64,000 bases of DNA from DATJMJ01 sp035503915 (lineage in GTDB: Bacteria; Actinomycetota; Acidimicrobiia; Acidimicrobiales; Palsa-688). Shown piece by piece: positions 46,590 through 55,622 of the stretch. Below the pieces are notes generated by a model. It was not told where the DNA came from. It saw only the letters and a list, made by a program, of their open reading frames with translations, and did no database searches. Numbering within the stretch: the stretch's first letter is position 1; every line of letters begins with the position of its first letter. Where the stretch lies: positions 124,001 through 188,000 of the forward strand of contig DATJSU010000049.1 of assembly GCA_035503915.1 (NCBI GenBank), given 5' to 3'. Position numbers and translations under genes: made by a program.

Positions 46590-49500
46590 ATGTGTGGCAT
46601 CGTCGCTGTTTTGGCGCGACCCGCGCGGCGCCCGCCCCCCGCTCCTTCGAGCGTCCTCGCCTCCCTCGCCGAGGCGCGTGACCGGTTGGCGCACGTGCGC
46701 GGCAGCCAGTTGCCTGAGCAACTAGAAGGCATCTTGGCGGCCGCGAGCTCCTTGGGCAGGCTCGACGAGATCCTCCGCGGCGTCCCTGGGCTCACTTGCC
46801 TTCTCGGGGATGCGAGCACGCTTGCGGCTGTGCAGGCCTGTGTACCAGAGATCCAAATCCTCGCCGACAGCTTCGAATCTGCGCTCGATGCCGGCGTAGC
46901 TTCAGTCGAGGCCGGCCAGGCAGAGGTGTTGAACGTAGCGCTCGTCAAGCTTCGTGATGCGCTTTGGGCCATCGGTCACGACCGCGTCGAGGCGGCGCGG
47001 GGCGTCGGCGCATTGGCTGGGGCACTCGGCCTTGACGGCGAGGGACCACCTGGCTTAGCGGCCCTCGGGGTGTTGTGGTCCCTGCACGTGGCGCTGTCGT
47101 CCCTGGACCGCCTCGAGGTCCGGGGCAGGGACTCTGCTGGTGTTCACCTCATGTTGACGGGTCATGGCCTCGACCCCGACGACGGTCGGGCGCTGGCGCT
47201 CCTCGAGCCGAGGTCGGGGGACGTGCTGTTCAAGTCCGGTGCCGCCCGCGCTCCTGATGGGGTACTTTCCCTGGTCTATAAAACGGCAAAAGCGATCGGA
47301 GAACTGGGCGACAACGTGGCGTCGCTTCGCGAGGCCATCTCAAAGGACAGGCTTCTCGCGCTCGTGCTCGGGTCTCCCGAGGTCGAAGGGACGGTGGTGG
47401 CCCACACGCGTTGGGCGAGCGTGGGGGCGATCTCAGAGCCCAACGCCCACCCCCTCAATTCCGAGGAGGACATAGGCGACCCTCACCCCTACGTCGTCGG
47501 CGCGCTCAACGGCGACATCGACAACTGCGCGCAGCTGCTGGTGTCCGAGGGCTTTTTGTTCCCGGGCGAGGTCACCACTGATGCCAAGCTCGTGCCAACA
47601 GTGGTCTCACGCCGGCTGTCAGAAGGTTTACCGCTGCACGAGGCCTGGCGTAAGGCCGTCGGTTGTTTCGAGGGCTCGGTGGGCGTGGTCGCAAACGCGT
47701 CCAGTTCCCCGGGGGATCTCCTCCTCGCTCTGCGGGGGAGCGGGCAGAGCCTCAACATTGGGTTGGCGGAAGACGCTTTTGTTATTGCGAGCGAGCCTTA
47801 CGGAGTTGTCGAGGAAACCAACCGCTACCTTCGCATGGATGGTGAAGCCGGAGGCCAGGTCGTCGTCTGCAGCCGCGAAGGCGCTGGTGCTCTATCGGGG
47901 CTTTCCCGCTGGCGCTATTCCGGCGAGGTGCTCCCGGTTGCCGAGGAGGACCTCGCAACCGCCGAAATAACGACTCGCGACGTCGACCGTAGGGGTTTCA
48001 AGCATTTCTTGTTGAAAGAGATCTCCGAGGCGCCTTCCTCGGTACGCAAGACCCTGCGCGGAAAGTTGTTCGTTGGAGAAAATGGCCACGCTTTGGTCAA
48101 CTTGGGCGAGGACGTGATACCCCTCGCCCTCCGCAAGGACCTCGCAGCCGGCCGTGTCCGCCAAATTTCGGTGATCGGCCAAGGCACCGCAGCAGTCGCC
48201 GGTCAGGCGGTGGCGCACGCGATCGCACGCGTACTGCCGCAAGTACCCGTAAAAGCGATGCCGGCTACCGAGCTTTCGGGTTGGGGCCCCGCGGGGTCGG
48301 GCCTGCCGGACGATATGAGCGGGACGCTCGTCATCGCTATCAGCCAGTCTGGTACGACCACAGACACGAACCGCACGGTGGACCTCTGCCGCGCCCGTGG
48401 CGCGCACATCGTCTCCATTGTCAACCGTCGCAACAGCGACTTGGTGCAAAAATCGCAGGGCGTCCTTTATACTTCCGACGGCCGCGACGTCGAGATGTCC
48501 GTAGCGTCGACGAAGGCTTTCTACTCGCAAGTGGTCGCGGGCAACCTGCTCGCGGCAGGCCTTGCTTCTGGCGCCCAGGGCGAGGGGGTTGCTGGCGGAG
48601 ACGAGCTCCTCCGCTCCTTGCGGGACTTGCCAGAGCTAATGCAGAAAGTACTGGAGAAACGAGGCCAAATCGCGCGGGTCGCCTCGATGGTGGCACCTTC
48701 CCGGCGCAGTTGGGCGGTCGTCGGTAGCGGTCCCGACAAGGTCGCAGCCGCCGAGATCCGCATAAAGCTCTCGGAGCTCTGCTACAAAGCGATCGGGCTC
48801 GACTCGGTTGAGGACAAAAAACATATCGACCTTTCGGCGGAACCTCTCATCGTCGTGTGCGCCGGGAGCGTGAGCGGCCCGAACGCAAGGGATATCGCCA
48901 AGGAAGTGGAGATATTCCGTGCCCACAAAGCGGCGCCTGTCGTGATCGTCGCCGAGGGGCAAGAAGCGCTCTTCAGTCCCATTGCTGACGTCCTTTCGGT
49001 ACCTCCGTGCCCACCCGAAATTGGCTTCGTCCTCACAGCGATGGTGGGCCACCTTTTTGGTTACGAGGCGGCCCTCTCGATAGACAGCCAGGCGACGCCG
49101 TTGCGGGAAGCCCGAGTGCTCGTCTCCGGCGCGCTCGGCGAGGCACCTTCGACGGCTGGCGGGCCCGTCCGCGCTGAAGGCAGCGCGCTCACATGGGAAA
49201 TGGCGCGGGCTCCTCTCGGCCAGGTCGCACCGCAATTGGAGGTCGTAACGAGGGGCGCCCTCTCGGGGCTGCGCTCGGGTGCTTACGATGGCCACCTCAA
49301 CGCGTCAACTGCCACCCGTCTCACGTCGCTCCTGCGGTACGGGACTGGCGAACTTCCCGTCGAGGGCTACGAAGCCGAAATGGGCAAGGTCGGCACGCCC
49401 GCCGCGATCGCCGCTGATCTCCTCGATTCGCTCGGAGCTGCAATCGACGAACTGACGCGACCGATCGACGCCATCAAACACCAGGCCAAGACTGTGACAG

Positions 49501-50108
49501 TCGGAATTTCTCGAAGCGAGGAGCCGCTTTTACGGGCGAAGCTTGTCGCTGAGGCGCTGGCGGCGGGAGCCTCTGTGGGATCGCTCGGCTACAGGGCCTT
49601 GCGTACGCTCGCAGCGCTGGGCGCCGCGGTCGACGAAGTCCTCGGGTACACGCGCTACCGGGTCATGCCTGGCGAAGAGGAGGGCTTGCAGGGGGCCACG
49701 ATCACCGTCGTCGACCGGGGGGGCATTGCCGTCAACATCCCTTCGCGAACCGCTACTGACAACCACCTTCGGGGCACGAAGCACCGGGCTGCCGAGAAAC
49801 GTGAAGTCACTGTCTTCCGCGGGCTCCACGACGGCAGGACGGGCGTGATGGTGCCGGAGGTGAAAGACGCTCAGGTGACTGGCCTCACCCTGCTCCACGC
49901 TCGTTTCGCCGAGCGCCTCTCCCCCGATGTCGCGAAGTCGGTATTGTCTGGTTACCAGGGCCGCTACACGGCTCTCGTCGACGCTGTGACCGAGGCCAAC
50001 CCTCACTTCGATGAGGAAGTGCTTGGCCAAATCAGCGTCGTCGACCTGTTCACAGAGCCTGTGGCCGTCCTCGCTCGCTACTGGTCCCCGGCCCCAGAGC
50101 GCGGCTAA
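46590..50108 (+). CDS. glmS: oversized GlmS-like glutamine:fructose-6-P amidotransferase
   Basis: This gene occupies the glmS position between glmM and acpS, but the product is 1172 residues against about 610-625 for standard GlmS. It begins MCGIVAVL, giving the N-terminal Cys nucleophile. The next conserved block, RGRDSAG (residues 178-184, normally near 28), comes only after an inserted helical region of about 150 residues. HTRWASVG-x-SEPNAHP (272 on) and ALNGDIDN keep the glutaminase residues. Two SIS domains follow (about 515-665 and 700-850), with SQSGTT at 585 and VASTKAF. The last part of SIS2 reads EDKKHIDLS instead of the usual KHGPLALI. A further 300 residues of unknown fold then follow, ending after a GYQGRYTAL segment. 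No ribosome-binding site is seen; TACCCT upstream suggests a leaderless start. Confidence 0.85.
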   Translation: MCGIVAVLARPARRPPPAPSSVLASLAEARDRLAHVRGSQLPEQLEGILAAASSLGRLDEILRGVPGLTCLLGDASTLAAVQACVPEIQILADSFESALDAGVASVEAGQAEVLNVALVKLRDALWAIGHDRVEAARGVGALAGALGLDGEGPPGLAALGVLWSLHVALSSLDRLEVRGRDSAGVHLMLTGHGLDPDDGRALALLEPRSGDVLFKSGAARAPDGVLSLVYKTAKAIGELGDNVASLREAISKDRLLALVLGSPEVEGTVVAHTRWASVGAISEPNAHPLNSEEDIGDPHPYVVGALNGDIDNCAQLLVSEGFLFPGEVTTDAKLVPTVVSRRLSEGLPLHEAWRKAVGCFEGSVGVVANASSSPGDLLLALRGSGQSLNIGLAEDAFVIASEPYGVVEETNRYLRMDGEAGGQVVVCSREGAGALSGLSRWRYSGEVLPVAEEDLATAEITTRDVDRRGFKHFLLKEISEAPSSVRKTLRGKLFVGENGHALVNLGEDVIPLALRKDLAAGRVRQISVIGQGTAAVAGQAVAHAIARVLPQVPVKAMPATELSGWGPAGSGLPDDMSGTLVIAISQSGTTTDTNRTVDLCRARGAHIVSIVNRRNSDLVQKSQGVLYTSDGRDVEMSVASTKAFYSQVVAGNLLAAGLASGAQGEGVAGGDELLRSLRDLPELMQKVLEKRGQIARVASMVAPSRRSWAVVGSGPDKVAAAEIRIKLSELCYKAIGLDSVEDKKHIDLSAEPLIVVCAGSVSGPNARDIAKEVEIFRAHKAAPVVIVAEGQEALFSPIADVLSVPPCPPEIGFVLTAMVGHLFGYEAALSIDSQATPLREARVLVSGALGEAPSTAGGPVRAEGSALTWEMARAPLGQVAPQLEVVTRGALSGLRSGAYDGHLNASTATRLTSLLRYGTGELPVEGYEAEMGKVGTPAAIAADLLDSLGAAIDELTRPIDAIKHQAKTVTVGISRSEEPLLRAKLVAEALAAGASVGSLGYRALRTLAALGAAVDEVLGYTRYRVMPGEEEGLQGATITVVDRGGIAVNIPSRTATDNHLRGTKHRAAEKREVTVFRGLHDGRTGVMVPEVKDAQVTGLTLLHARFAERLSPDVAKSVLSGYQGRYTALVDAVTEANPHFDEEVLGQISVVDLFTEPVAVLARYWSPAPERG

Positions 50109-50119
50109 GCGGCTCCAGC

Positions 50120-50488
50120 GTGCTTTGGATCGGCCTTGACCTGGTGGACATCGCCCGTTTCGGCAAAGTCCTCGCTCGCCGCCCGTCGATCCTGGAGAGG
50201 CTCTTCACCCCTGGAGAAAAGGCATATGCGGGTAGCCTTGCCGACCCGGTCCCCTCGCTTGCCGCGCGCTTTGCTGCAAAGGAGGCGGTGATGAAAGCGA
50301 TGGGTGTGGGGATCGGTGCTTTTGCCTTCGTCGAGGTCGACGTACAGCGAAAGCCAAGCGGCGAGCCCTTCCTCGTCCTCTCCGGCCGGGCCGCCGAGCT
50401 CTCTTCGCAACGCGCCGTGGGGCAGTGGCTCGTCTCGCTCACTCACACGTCCACCGCAGCCGCAGCGGTGGTCGTCGCGCTTTCATGA
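50120..50488 (+). CDS. acpS: holo-[acyl-carrier-protein] synthase
   Basis: AcpS transfers phosphopantetheine from CoA to acyl carrier protein. The 122-residue protein (GTG start) has GLDLVDIARFGKVL with the metal-binding Asp, LFTPGEKAYA and RFAAKEAVMKAMGVGIGAFAF. It ends with the SLTHTSTAAAAVV segment. The stop overlaps the nnrD start (ATGA). Confidence 0.95.
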   Translation: MLWIGLDLVDIARFGKVLARRPSILERLFTPGEKAYAGSLADPVPSLAARFAAKEAVMKAMGVGIGAFAFVEVDVQRKPSGEPFLVLSGRAAELSSQRAVGQWLVSLTHTSTAAAAVVVALS

Positions 50489-51894
50489 TCCCTGTCCTTT
50501 CTCCCGAGGAGATGAGCGGTGTCGACCGCCGCGCCACCGAGCCTGTAGAAGTCCTCGTCGGGCGAGCGGGCGCCGCGGTCGCCAAGCGGGCGGCTCGCCT
50601 GCTCCAAGGAGCTTACGGCAAGCACATAAAGATTGTTGCAGGCAAAGGCAATAACGGTGCAGACGGGCGCACGGCCGCTCGGTTCCTCGGCGAACGAGGC
50701 GCAAGGGTCGTGGTCTTGGAAGCCTCAGACCTGCCGCCTGGGTGTGACCTCGGGCCGTGCGACCTGGTCATCGACGCCGCGTACGGGACAGGGCTGCAGC
50801 GCGCGTACCACCCGCCCAGGGCCCGCTCGCGCGTACTGGCCGTCGATATCCCTTCCGGTGTCAACGGGACCACGGGTTTGGTGCCCGAAGGAGGCGGCGC
50901 GCTCCAAGCAGTTGCCACCGTGACCTTCGCCTCCCTGAAGCCTGGCCTCCTGCTCGGGGCCGGTCCCGAGCTCGCCGGGGAGGTCGAGGTGGCCGACATC
51001 GGCCTTGGCGACCTGGTCGGCGAAGTCGCCCGCTGCTCCCTCGTCGAAGACGCCGATGTGCGAGCAGCCTTCGCCTCGAGGCCGCGTGAAGCGCACAAAT
51101 GGCAGAGCGCGGTCCAGGTCGTGGCGGGTTCGCCCGGGATGACCGGCGCGCCCTGGCTGGTGAGCCGGGCGGCGCTGCGCTCAGGAGCGGGCTATGTGAG
51201 GTTGTCGATGCCCGGGGTCAACCCTTCTGTGCTCCCGCCCAGCGAGCTGGTCCACTTACCGGTACCCGAGGCTGGCTGGCACGACAAGGTGCTCGAAGAG
51301 ATCTCGCGGGTCAAAGCCCTCGTCGTCGGGCCAGGTCTTGGGCCGCTCGCGTCAGGCGAAGCGTCTACGGGGGCCTCGTTGCCAGGCGGGGAGGTGGGGT
51401 TGCTGCTCGCAAGCGCCCAGGTACCCGCGGTGGTGGATGCAGACGGCCTCAACGCCATCGGGAACCTGGATGCCCTCGGGGAGATTGTTTCCCGACGTGA
51501 GGAGCCGACTGTCGTGACCCCTCACGAAGGCGAACTGACACGCCTGGCGGGGCGGGCACCCGGCCCCGACCGTGTGGCTGCCGTCCGGTCCGCAGCGGCC
51601 AAGAGCGGCGCGATAGTGCTGCTCAAGGGCTCGACCACGGTCGTAGCTTCGCCCTCGGGCGACGTGCTGTTGAGCGCAACAGGAGGCCCGAGGCTCGCAA
51701 CAGCTGGCACCGGTGACGTCTTGTCAGGGGTCATCGCAGGTTTGATGGCTAGAGGGGTGCCGCCCTTTCTCGCGGCAGCTCTCGGGGCGCATGTGCATGG
51801 GAGGGCGGCGCAGCGAGGGTTTTCCGAGGGCCTTGTCGCGAGCGACCTGCCCGACCTAGTTGCCGGTTGGCTGTCTGAGCTGCGCGCTCAATGA
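50485..51894 (+). CDS. nnrD: bifunctional NAD(P)HX epimerase/dehydratase
   Basis: This fused repair enzyme restores hydrated NAD(P)H. I chose ATG 50485 (MIPVLSPEEMSGVDRRATEP), which overlaps the acpS stop by four bases, giving 469 residues; the frame is open 60 bases further upstream without conservation. The N-terminal YjeF epimerase domain (about 1-200) has GKGNNGADGRTAARFL and DIPSGVNGTTG. The C-terminal ribokinase-like dehydratase (about 210-469) has VVGPGLGPL, VVDADGLNAI, VTPHEGELTRL, LKGSTTVV and the catalytic GTGDVLSG. The stop overlaps the alr start (ATGA). Confidence 0.95.
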   Translation: MIPVLSPEEMSGVDRRATEPVEVLVGRAGAAVAKRAARLLQGAYGKHIKIVAGKGNNGADGRTAARFLGERGARVVVLEASDLPPGCDLGPCDLVIDAAYGTGLQRAYHPPRARSRVLAVDIPSGVNGTTGLVPEGGGALQAVATVTFASLKPGLLLGAGPELAGEVEVADIGLGDLVGEVARCSLVEDADVRAAFASRPREAHKWQSAVQVVAGSPGMTGAPWLVSRAALRSGAGYVRLSMPGVNPSVLPPSELVHLPVPEAGWHDKVLEEISRVKALVVGPGLGPLASGEASTGASLPGGEVGLLLASAQVPAVVDADGLNAIGNLDALGEIVSRREEPTVVTPHEGELTRLAGRAPGPDRVAAVRSAAAKSGAIVLLKGSTTVVASPSGDVLLSATGGPRLATAGTGDVLSGVIAGLMARGVPPFLAAALGAHVHGRAAQRGFSEGLVASDLPDLVAGWLSELRAQ

Positions 51895-53099
51895 AGCGCA
51901 TTGCGCCGCCAAAAGGGCGCGAGGTAAGCGGTGGCGGCCAGTTGAGCGCACGTTTGCGGCCGGCGTGGGCAGAGGTCGACCTCGGCGCCGTGAGCGACAA
52001 CGTCGCCTACTTGTGCAGGGCAGTCGCGCCCGCGCGGGTCTGCGCAGTTGTCAAGGCGTTCGGCTACGGGCACGGCTCTGTCCCCGTCGCCAGGGCCGCA
52101 TTGGCCGGAGGGGCCACCTATCTAGGGGTGGCCCTTGCAGAAGAGGGGCATGAGCTGCGGCGCGCTGGCCTGAGCGCTCCTGTGCTCGTCCTCAGCGAAC
52201 CTCCCAAAGCGGCGATGGGTCTCGTAGTGGACGACCACCTGACACCGGCCATCTACACCGAAAGAGGGCTCCGTTCTCTCCTCGCTGCCGTCCGTGCCCG
52301 GCTGGCCATGGCCCGGGAGGGAACACCACCGCGCGGGTTCCCGGTGCACTTGAAGCTCGACAGCGGCATGCACCGGGTCGGCGCCACCCCGGAAATGGTC
52401 CTCCATCTCGCAAAGGGCATCTCCGCCGATCCCACGCTCTACCTCGAAGGTGTCTTCACCCACTTCGCCGTTGCCGACGAGCCCGCGAACCCATTTACGG
52501 CGCACCAGCTCGCCGAGCTCGAGGCACTGCTGCAGTGCATGAACCGCCAAGGGCCACGGCCACCGATCGTGCACGCCGCAAACTCGGCGGGCGCCCTCTT
52601 CCACCCGGCGTCCCGCTACGACATGGTGCGCGCGGGCATCGCCGTCTACGGCCTTTCTCCCGCTGCGGCGCTGCGGGAAGGCGCCGCAGTGCGCCCCCTG
52701 CGCCCGGTGCTCTCACTGAAAGCTCGGGTTTCGTTCGCAAAGGAGGTTGCCGCCGGTGAGCGGCTCTCCTACGGGTTGCGCTACCGGCTTGGGGATCGCT
52801 CGACTATCGCAACTGTGCCGCTCGGCTATGCCGACGGCGTGCCCCGGCGGCTGGCCGAAACCGGCGGCGAGGTCCTCATCGCCGGGCGCCGCTACCCGAT
52901 CGCAGGGACCGTAACGATGGACCAGATCCTTGTCGACTGCGGCGCCGGGGCCGAGGTCGAAGCCGGCGACGAAGTGGTCCTTCTCGGGCGCCAGGGCGCC
53001 GAGGAGATCACGGCTTGGGACTGGGCCGAGCGCTTGGGCACGATTGCCTACGAAGTGACTTGTGCGCTCTCGGCGCGCTTGCCGCGGATCTACATTTGA
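51891..53099 (+). CDS. alr: alanine racemase
   Basis: Alr interconverts L- and D-alanine using PLP and supplies D-Ala for peptidoglycan. The 402-residue protein has an extra 25 residues before the conserved start RPAWAEVDLGAVSDN. The PLP lysine is in AVVKAFGYGHG (usually VVKADAYGHG). The second catalytic base Tyr is in LSYGLRYRL, with VPLGYADGVPRRL and GTVTMDQILVD following. It is coupled to nnrD by ATGA and ends the acpS-nnrD-alr unit; the next gene has its own promoter. Confidence 0.96.
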   Translation: MKRIAPPKGREVSGGGQLSARLRPAWAEVDLGAVSDNVAYLCRAVAPARVCAVVKAFGYGHGSVPVARAALAGGATYLGVALAEEGHELRRAGLSAPVLVLSEPPKAAMGLVVDDHLTPAIYTERGLRSLLAAVRARLAMAREGTPPRGFPVHLKLDSGMHRVGATPEMVLHLAKGISADPTLYLEGVFTHFAVADEPANPFTAHQLAELEALLQCMNRQGPRPPIVHAANSAGALFHPASRYDMVRAGIAVYGLSPAAALREGAAVRPLRPVLSLKARVSFAKEVAAGERLSYGLRYRLGDRSTIATVPLGYADGVPRRLAETGGEVLIAGRRYPIAGTVTMDQILVDCGAGAEVEAGDEVVLLGRQGAEEITAWDWAERLGTIAYEVTCALSARLPRIYI

Positions 53100-53137
53100 C
53101 GGCTTCGCTCCCGGCGGCCGAGGTGCCTCACCGGCTG

Positions 53138-53143
53138 TAAACT
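53138..53143 (+). promoter_or_regulatory. -10 box of the udg-tsa operon
   Basis: The hexamer TAAACT (53138-53143), preceded by GGCTG, lies 10 bases upstream of the GTG at 53154. The predicted transcript would have a leader of only about four bases or none. No clear -35 box is seen. This site would drive the chain of six overlapping or closely packed genes that follows. Confidence 0.45.
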
Positions 53144-53153
53144 GGCTGCTCTC

Positions 53154-53741
53154 GTGGCCCAAATCAGCAAGCTCGAAGGAGGCGGGCCGGAACCGGTAGC
53201 CCTCTTGGAGCTCGCAGCCGAGGCCGCAATGTGCACGCGTTGCGGGCTCGCGAGCGGGCGGGCAAATGTCGTGTTCGGCATGGGGAACCCGAGGGCGCAG
53301 CTCATGTTCGTCGGTGAGGCGCCGGGAGAACAAGAGGACCTTCAAGGCCTCCCATTTGTCGGGCGTTCCGGACAGCTGCTCGACAGGCTCATACTGGAGG
53401 AGATGGGCCTCACCAGGCGGGATTTTTACATATGCAACACCGTGAAGTGCCGCCCCCCGGGCAACCGCGACCCGCTCCCCGAAGAGATCGAGACCTGCCG
53501 GCCCTTCCTCGACCAGCAGCTGCATTTGGTGGGCCCAAAAGTCGTTGTGACCCTTGGCAATTTTGCCACGAGGCTCCTGCTCTCGACGACGGAGCCGATC
53601 AGCAGGCTGAGAGGCAGGGCATACCCCTTCCGCTCCGGCCATTTGGTCCCGACCTTCCACCCCTCCGCGGCCTTGCGAGGCGGTGGCACGGTGGTGGCGC
53701 AGATGAGGGCAGACCTCGTGCGCGCGAAGGAGGCACTCTAG
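53154..53741 (+). CDS. uracil-DNA glycosylase, family 4 (iron-sulfur)
   Basis: This enzyme removes uracil from DNA. The 195-residue protein has the family 4 motif GEAPGEQEDLQGLPFVGRSG, the HPSAALR motif near the C-terminus (FHPSAALRG) and four cysteines suited to a [4Fe-4S] cluster (CTRC near residue 27, then one in KCRPPGNRD and one in ETCRPF). GTG start. It shares one base with the tsaE start (TAGTG at 53739-53743) and leads the tsa operon. Confidence 0.94.
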   Translation: MAQISKLEGGGPEPVALLELAAEAAMCTRCGLASGRANVVFGMGNPRAQLMFVGEAPGEQEDLQGLPFVGRSGQLLDRLILEEMGLTRRDFYICNTVKCRPPGNRDPLPEEIETCRPFLDQQLHLVGPKVVVTLGNFATRLLLSTTEPISRLRGRAYPFRSGHLVPTFHPSAALRGGGTVVAQMRADLVRAKEAL

Positions 53742-54295
53742 TGCTTGCCGTGGGGGCCCGCGCTCGTGGTACCTCCTTGGAAGTTGTCGCTGCGACTGCC
53801 GAAGACATGCGCCACCTGGGCGCCGCCCTGGCAGGAGTGCTCCGGCCCGGCGACACGGTCCTTCTTGGCGGGGACCTCGGGGCCGGCAAGACGACGCTGG
53901 TGCAGGGCCTGGCAGCTGCGCTTGGCGTGACCGAAGCGGTCACGAGCCCGACCTTTGTGCTCGTGCACGCTTATCGCAGCGCTGCGGGCTGGGACCTGCT
54001 CCACGCTGACGTCTGGCGCCTCGAACAGCTCCGCGAGGTGGTCGACCTGGCTATCCCCGAACAGCTCGAGGAGGGCGCGGCAGTGATAGTGGAGTGGGGC
54101 GAGCGAGCTGGGCCAGCCCTTGCGCAGGACTGCTTGCAAGTGGTGATCGATTTTGCAGGTGAGGGTGGGCCAAACGAACCAGGGGCGAGCGCCGCCGGGC
54201 CACGGCGAGTGGTCCTCAGCGCGCCTGGGCCGCGGTGGAGCCAACGCCTGGGGGACGTCCTCTCCGCTCTCGGGGGAGCGGCTCGGCCATGCTGA
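53741..54295 (+). CDS. tsaE: tRNA t6A synthesis ATPase TsaE
   Basis: TsaE is the ATPase that stimulates the TsaB-TsaD complex in making the t6A modification of ANN-decoding tRNAs. I chose GTG 53741 because AGGAGG lies eight bases upstream inside the udg gene; the frame extends further upstream only as an antisense-like shadow of udg. Of 184 residues, Walker A is GGDLGAGKTTL, with TSPTFVLVHAY and LHADVWRL following, and VIVEWGER near the end. It overlaps tsaB by seven bases. Confidence 0.95.
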   Translation: MLAVGARARGTSLEVVAATAEDMRHLGAALAGVLRPGDTVLLGGDLGAGKTTLVQGLAAALGVTEAVTSPTFVLVHAYRSAAGWDLLHADVWRLEQLREVVDLAIPEQLEEGAAVIVEWGERAGPALAQDCLQVVIDFAGEGGPNEPGASAAGPRRVVLSAPGPRWSQRLGDVLSALGGAARPC

Positions 54296-55065
54296 TAATC
54301 GCGCTCGAGACGGCGACGCGCTCCGTCGGCTGCGCTTTGTGGTCCGAGGAAGGCCCAGTAGCTTGCTTCGAACTGGTCGCGGGCCAACGCCACGCCGAGG
54401 TGCTCATGCCCGCGATCAACGACCTTTGCTGGCGCGCCGGCGTCCATGCGGGCGACTTGGAGGCAATCGTGGCCGACGTCGGACCGGGCCTTTTTACAGG
54501 CTTGCGGGTGGGCCTCGCTACGGCGAAGGCCATCGCTAATGCGCGCGGGCTGCCCTCCGCAGGAGTGACGAGCCTGGAAGCGCTCGCACACCCGCACCGG
54601 CGCCGCCCCGGGCTGCTGGCGAGCATCGTCGACGCCCGTCGTGGCGAGGTTTTTTGGGCGCTCTACTGGAGCGACGGGTCCCATCACCGCGAGATTTCGC
54701 CACCTGCTGCGAGCCCGCCCGAGGAGGCCGCGCAGGGCCTGAGGCGCCAGTCTCTCTGGGGGGGCGAAAAGGGTGCAGGCGGGCCTGTGCTCGCGGTCGG
54801 GGACGGTGCGTGGCGCTACCGGGACCTCTTCGGGTCGTACGGGCTCGAAGTTGGGGGCCCGGCCGCGCTCTGGCCTTCGCCCCTCGCAGTCGCCGAGATA
54901 GGGGCCGCGCGGCTCGCAAAAGACGAGGACGGGGGCCAGGGCGGCCCGCTCGAGGCGCTCTACTTGCGCCCGCCAGATGTCCGCATCGGTTGGGACGAAA
55001 TAGGCGGCCGCGTGGCGCCTCCCGAGACCTTGACAGGCGCCGCAACCCCGGCTGGTGGAGGATGA
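54289..55065 (+). CDS. tsaB: tRNA t6A complex protein TsaB
   Basis: TsaB is the scaffold paralogue of TsaD. From ATG 54289 the protein is 258 residues. It has LIIALETATRSVGCALW, HAEVLMPAI, VADVGPGLFTGLRVGLATAK and a DARRGEVFWALYW segment, the standard TsaB pattern. The C-terminal region is variable and rich in Gly and Pro. The gene overlaps tsaE by seven bases and rimI by four. Confidence 0.95.
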   Translation: MLIIALETATRSVGCALWSEEGPVACFELVAGQRHAEVLMPAINDLCWRAGVHAGDLEAIVADVGPGLFTGLRVGLATAKAIANARGLPSAGVTSLEALAHPHRRRPGLLASIVDARRGEVFWALYWSDGSHHREISPPAASPPEEAAQGLRRQSLWGGEKGAGGPVLAVGDGAWRYRDLFGSYGLEVGGPAALWPSPLAVAEIGAARLAKDEDGGQGGPLEALYLRPPDVRIGWDEIGGRVAPPETLTGAATPAGGG

Positions 55066-55622
55066 AGGTCGTCCCGAGGAAGGCTGGCGATATGGCGGGA
55101 GAGGTGGGAGAGCCTTCAGGTGCCATGGGAGAGGTCAAGTTCGACCGGATGCGCAGGCGCCACTTGCCTGCGGTGCTGCGGATCGAACGTCACGCGCACC
55201 CAAAGCCCTGGACGCTCGGTGTGTTCACGAGCGAGCTCGCGCAAGGTGACGCCCGCTACTACGTCGTCGTCCGGGCCAATGGGAGGATTTCGGGTTACGG
55301 GGGGCTCATGTTCGTCACCGACGAGGCGCACGTGACAAACCTCGCTGTCGCGCCCGCAATGCGTGGCTGTGGGCTCGGCACCCGCTTGCTGGCCAACCTC
55401 GCCCGGGAGGGCATTAGGCGAGGTTGTACGGCGATGACTCTCGAAGTGCGGATGGGCAACCTCCCGGCTCAGGAGCTGTACCGCAAGTTCGGTTTCGTGA
55501 CGGCCGGTGTGAGGCGCAACTATTACCCCGAGACCCATGAGGACGCGCTCGTGATGTGGCTCTACCAGCTGCCCTCAGCCGAAGTGCAGGCGCGTTTGCG
55601 GCAACTGGAGGAAGCTCTTTGA
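55062..55622 (+). CDS. rimI: ribosomal-protein-alanine N-acetyltransferase RimI-like
   Basis: This is a GNAT-family acetyltransferase, 186 residues from ATG 55062. The acetyl-CoA site is VAPAMRGCGLGTRLL, followed by LEVRMGNLPAQELYRKFGF and the C-terminal RRNYYPETHEDALVMW, which is the RimI signature. The first 25 residues are not conserved, so a later in-frame ATG is possible, but the ATGA overlap with tsaB favours 55062. It sits in the tsaB-rimI-tsaD order normal for the phylum. Confidence 0.94.
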   Translation: MKVVPRKAGDMAGEVGEPSGAMGEVKFDRMRRRHLPAVLRIERHAHPKPWTLGVFTSELAQGDARYYVVVRANGRISGYGGLMFVTDEAHVTNLAVAPAMRGCGLGTRLLANLAREGIRRGCTAMTLEVRMGNLPAQELYRKFGFVTAGVRRNYYPETHEDALVMWLYQLPSAEVQARLRQLEEAL

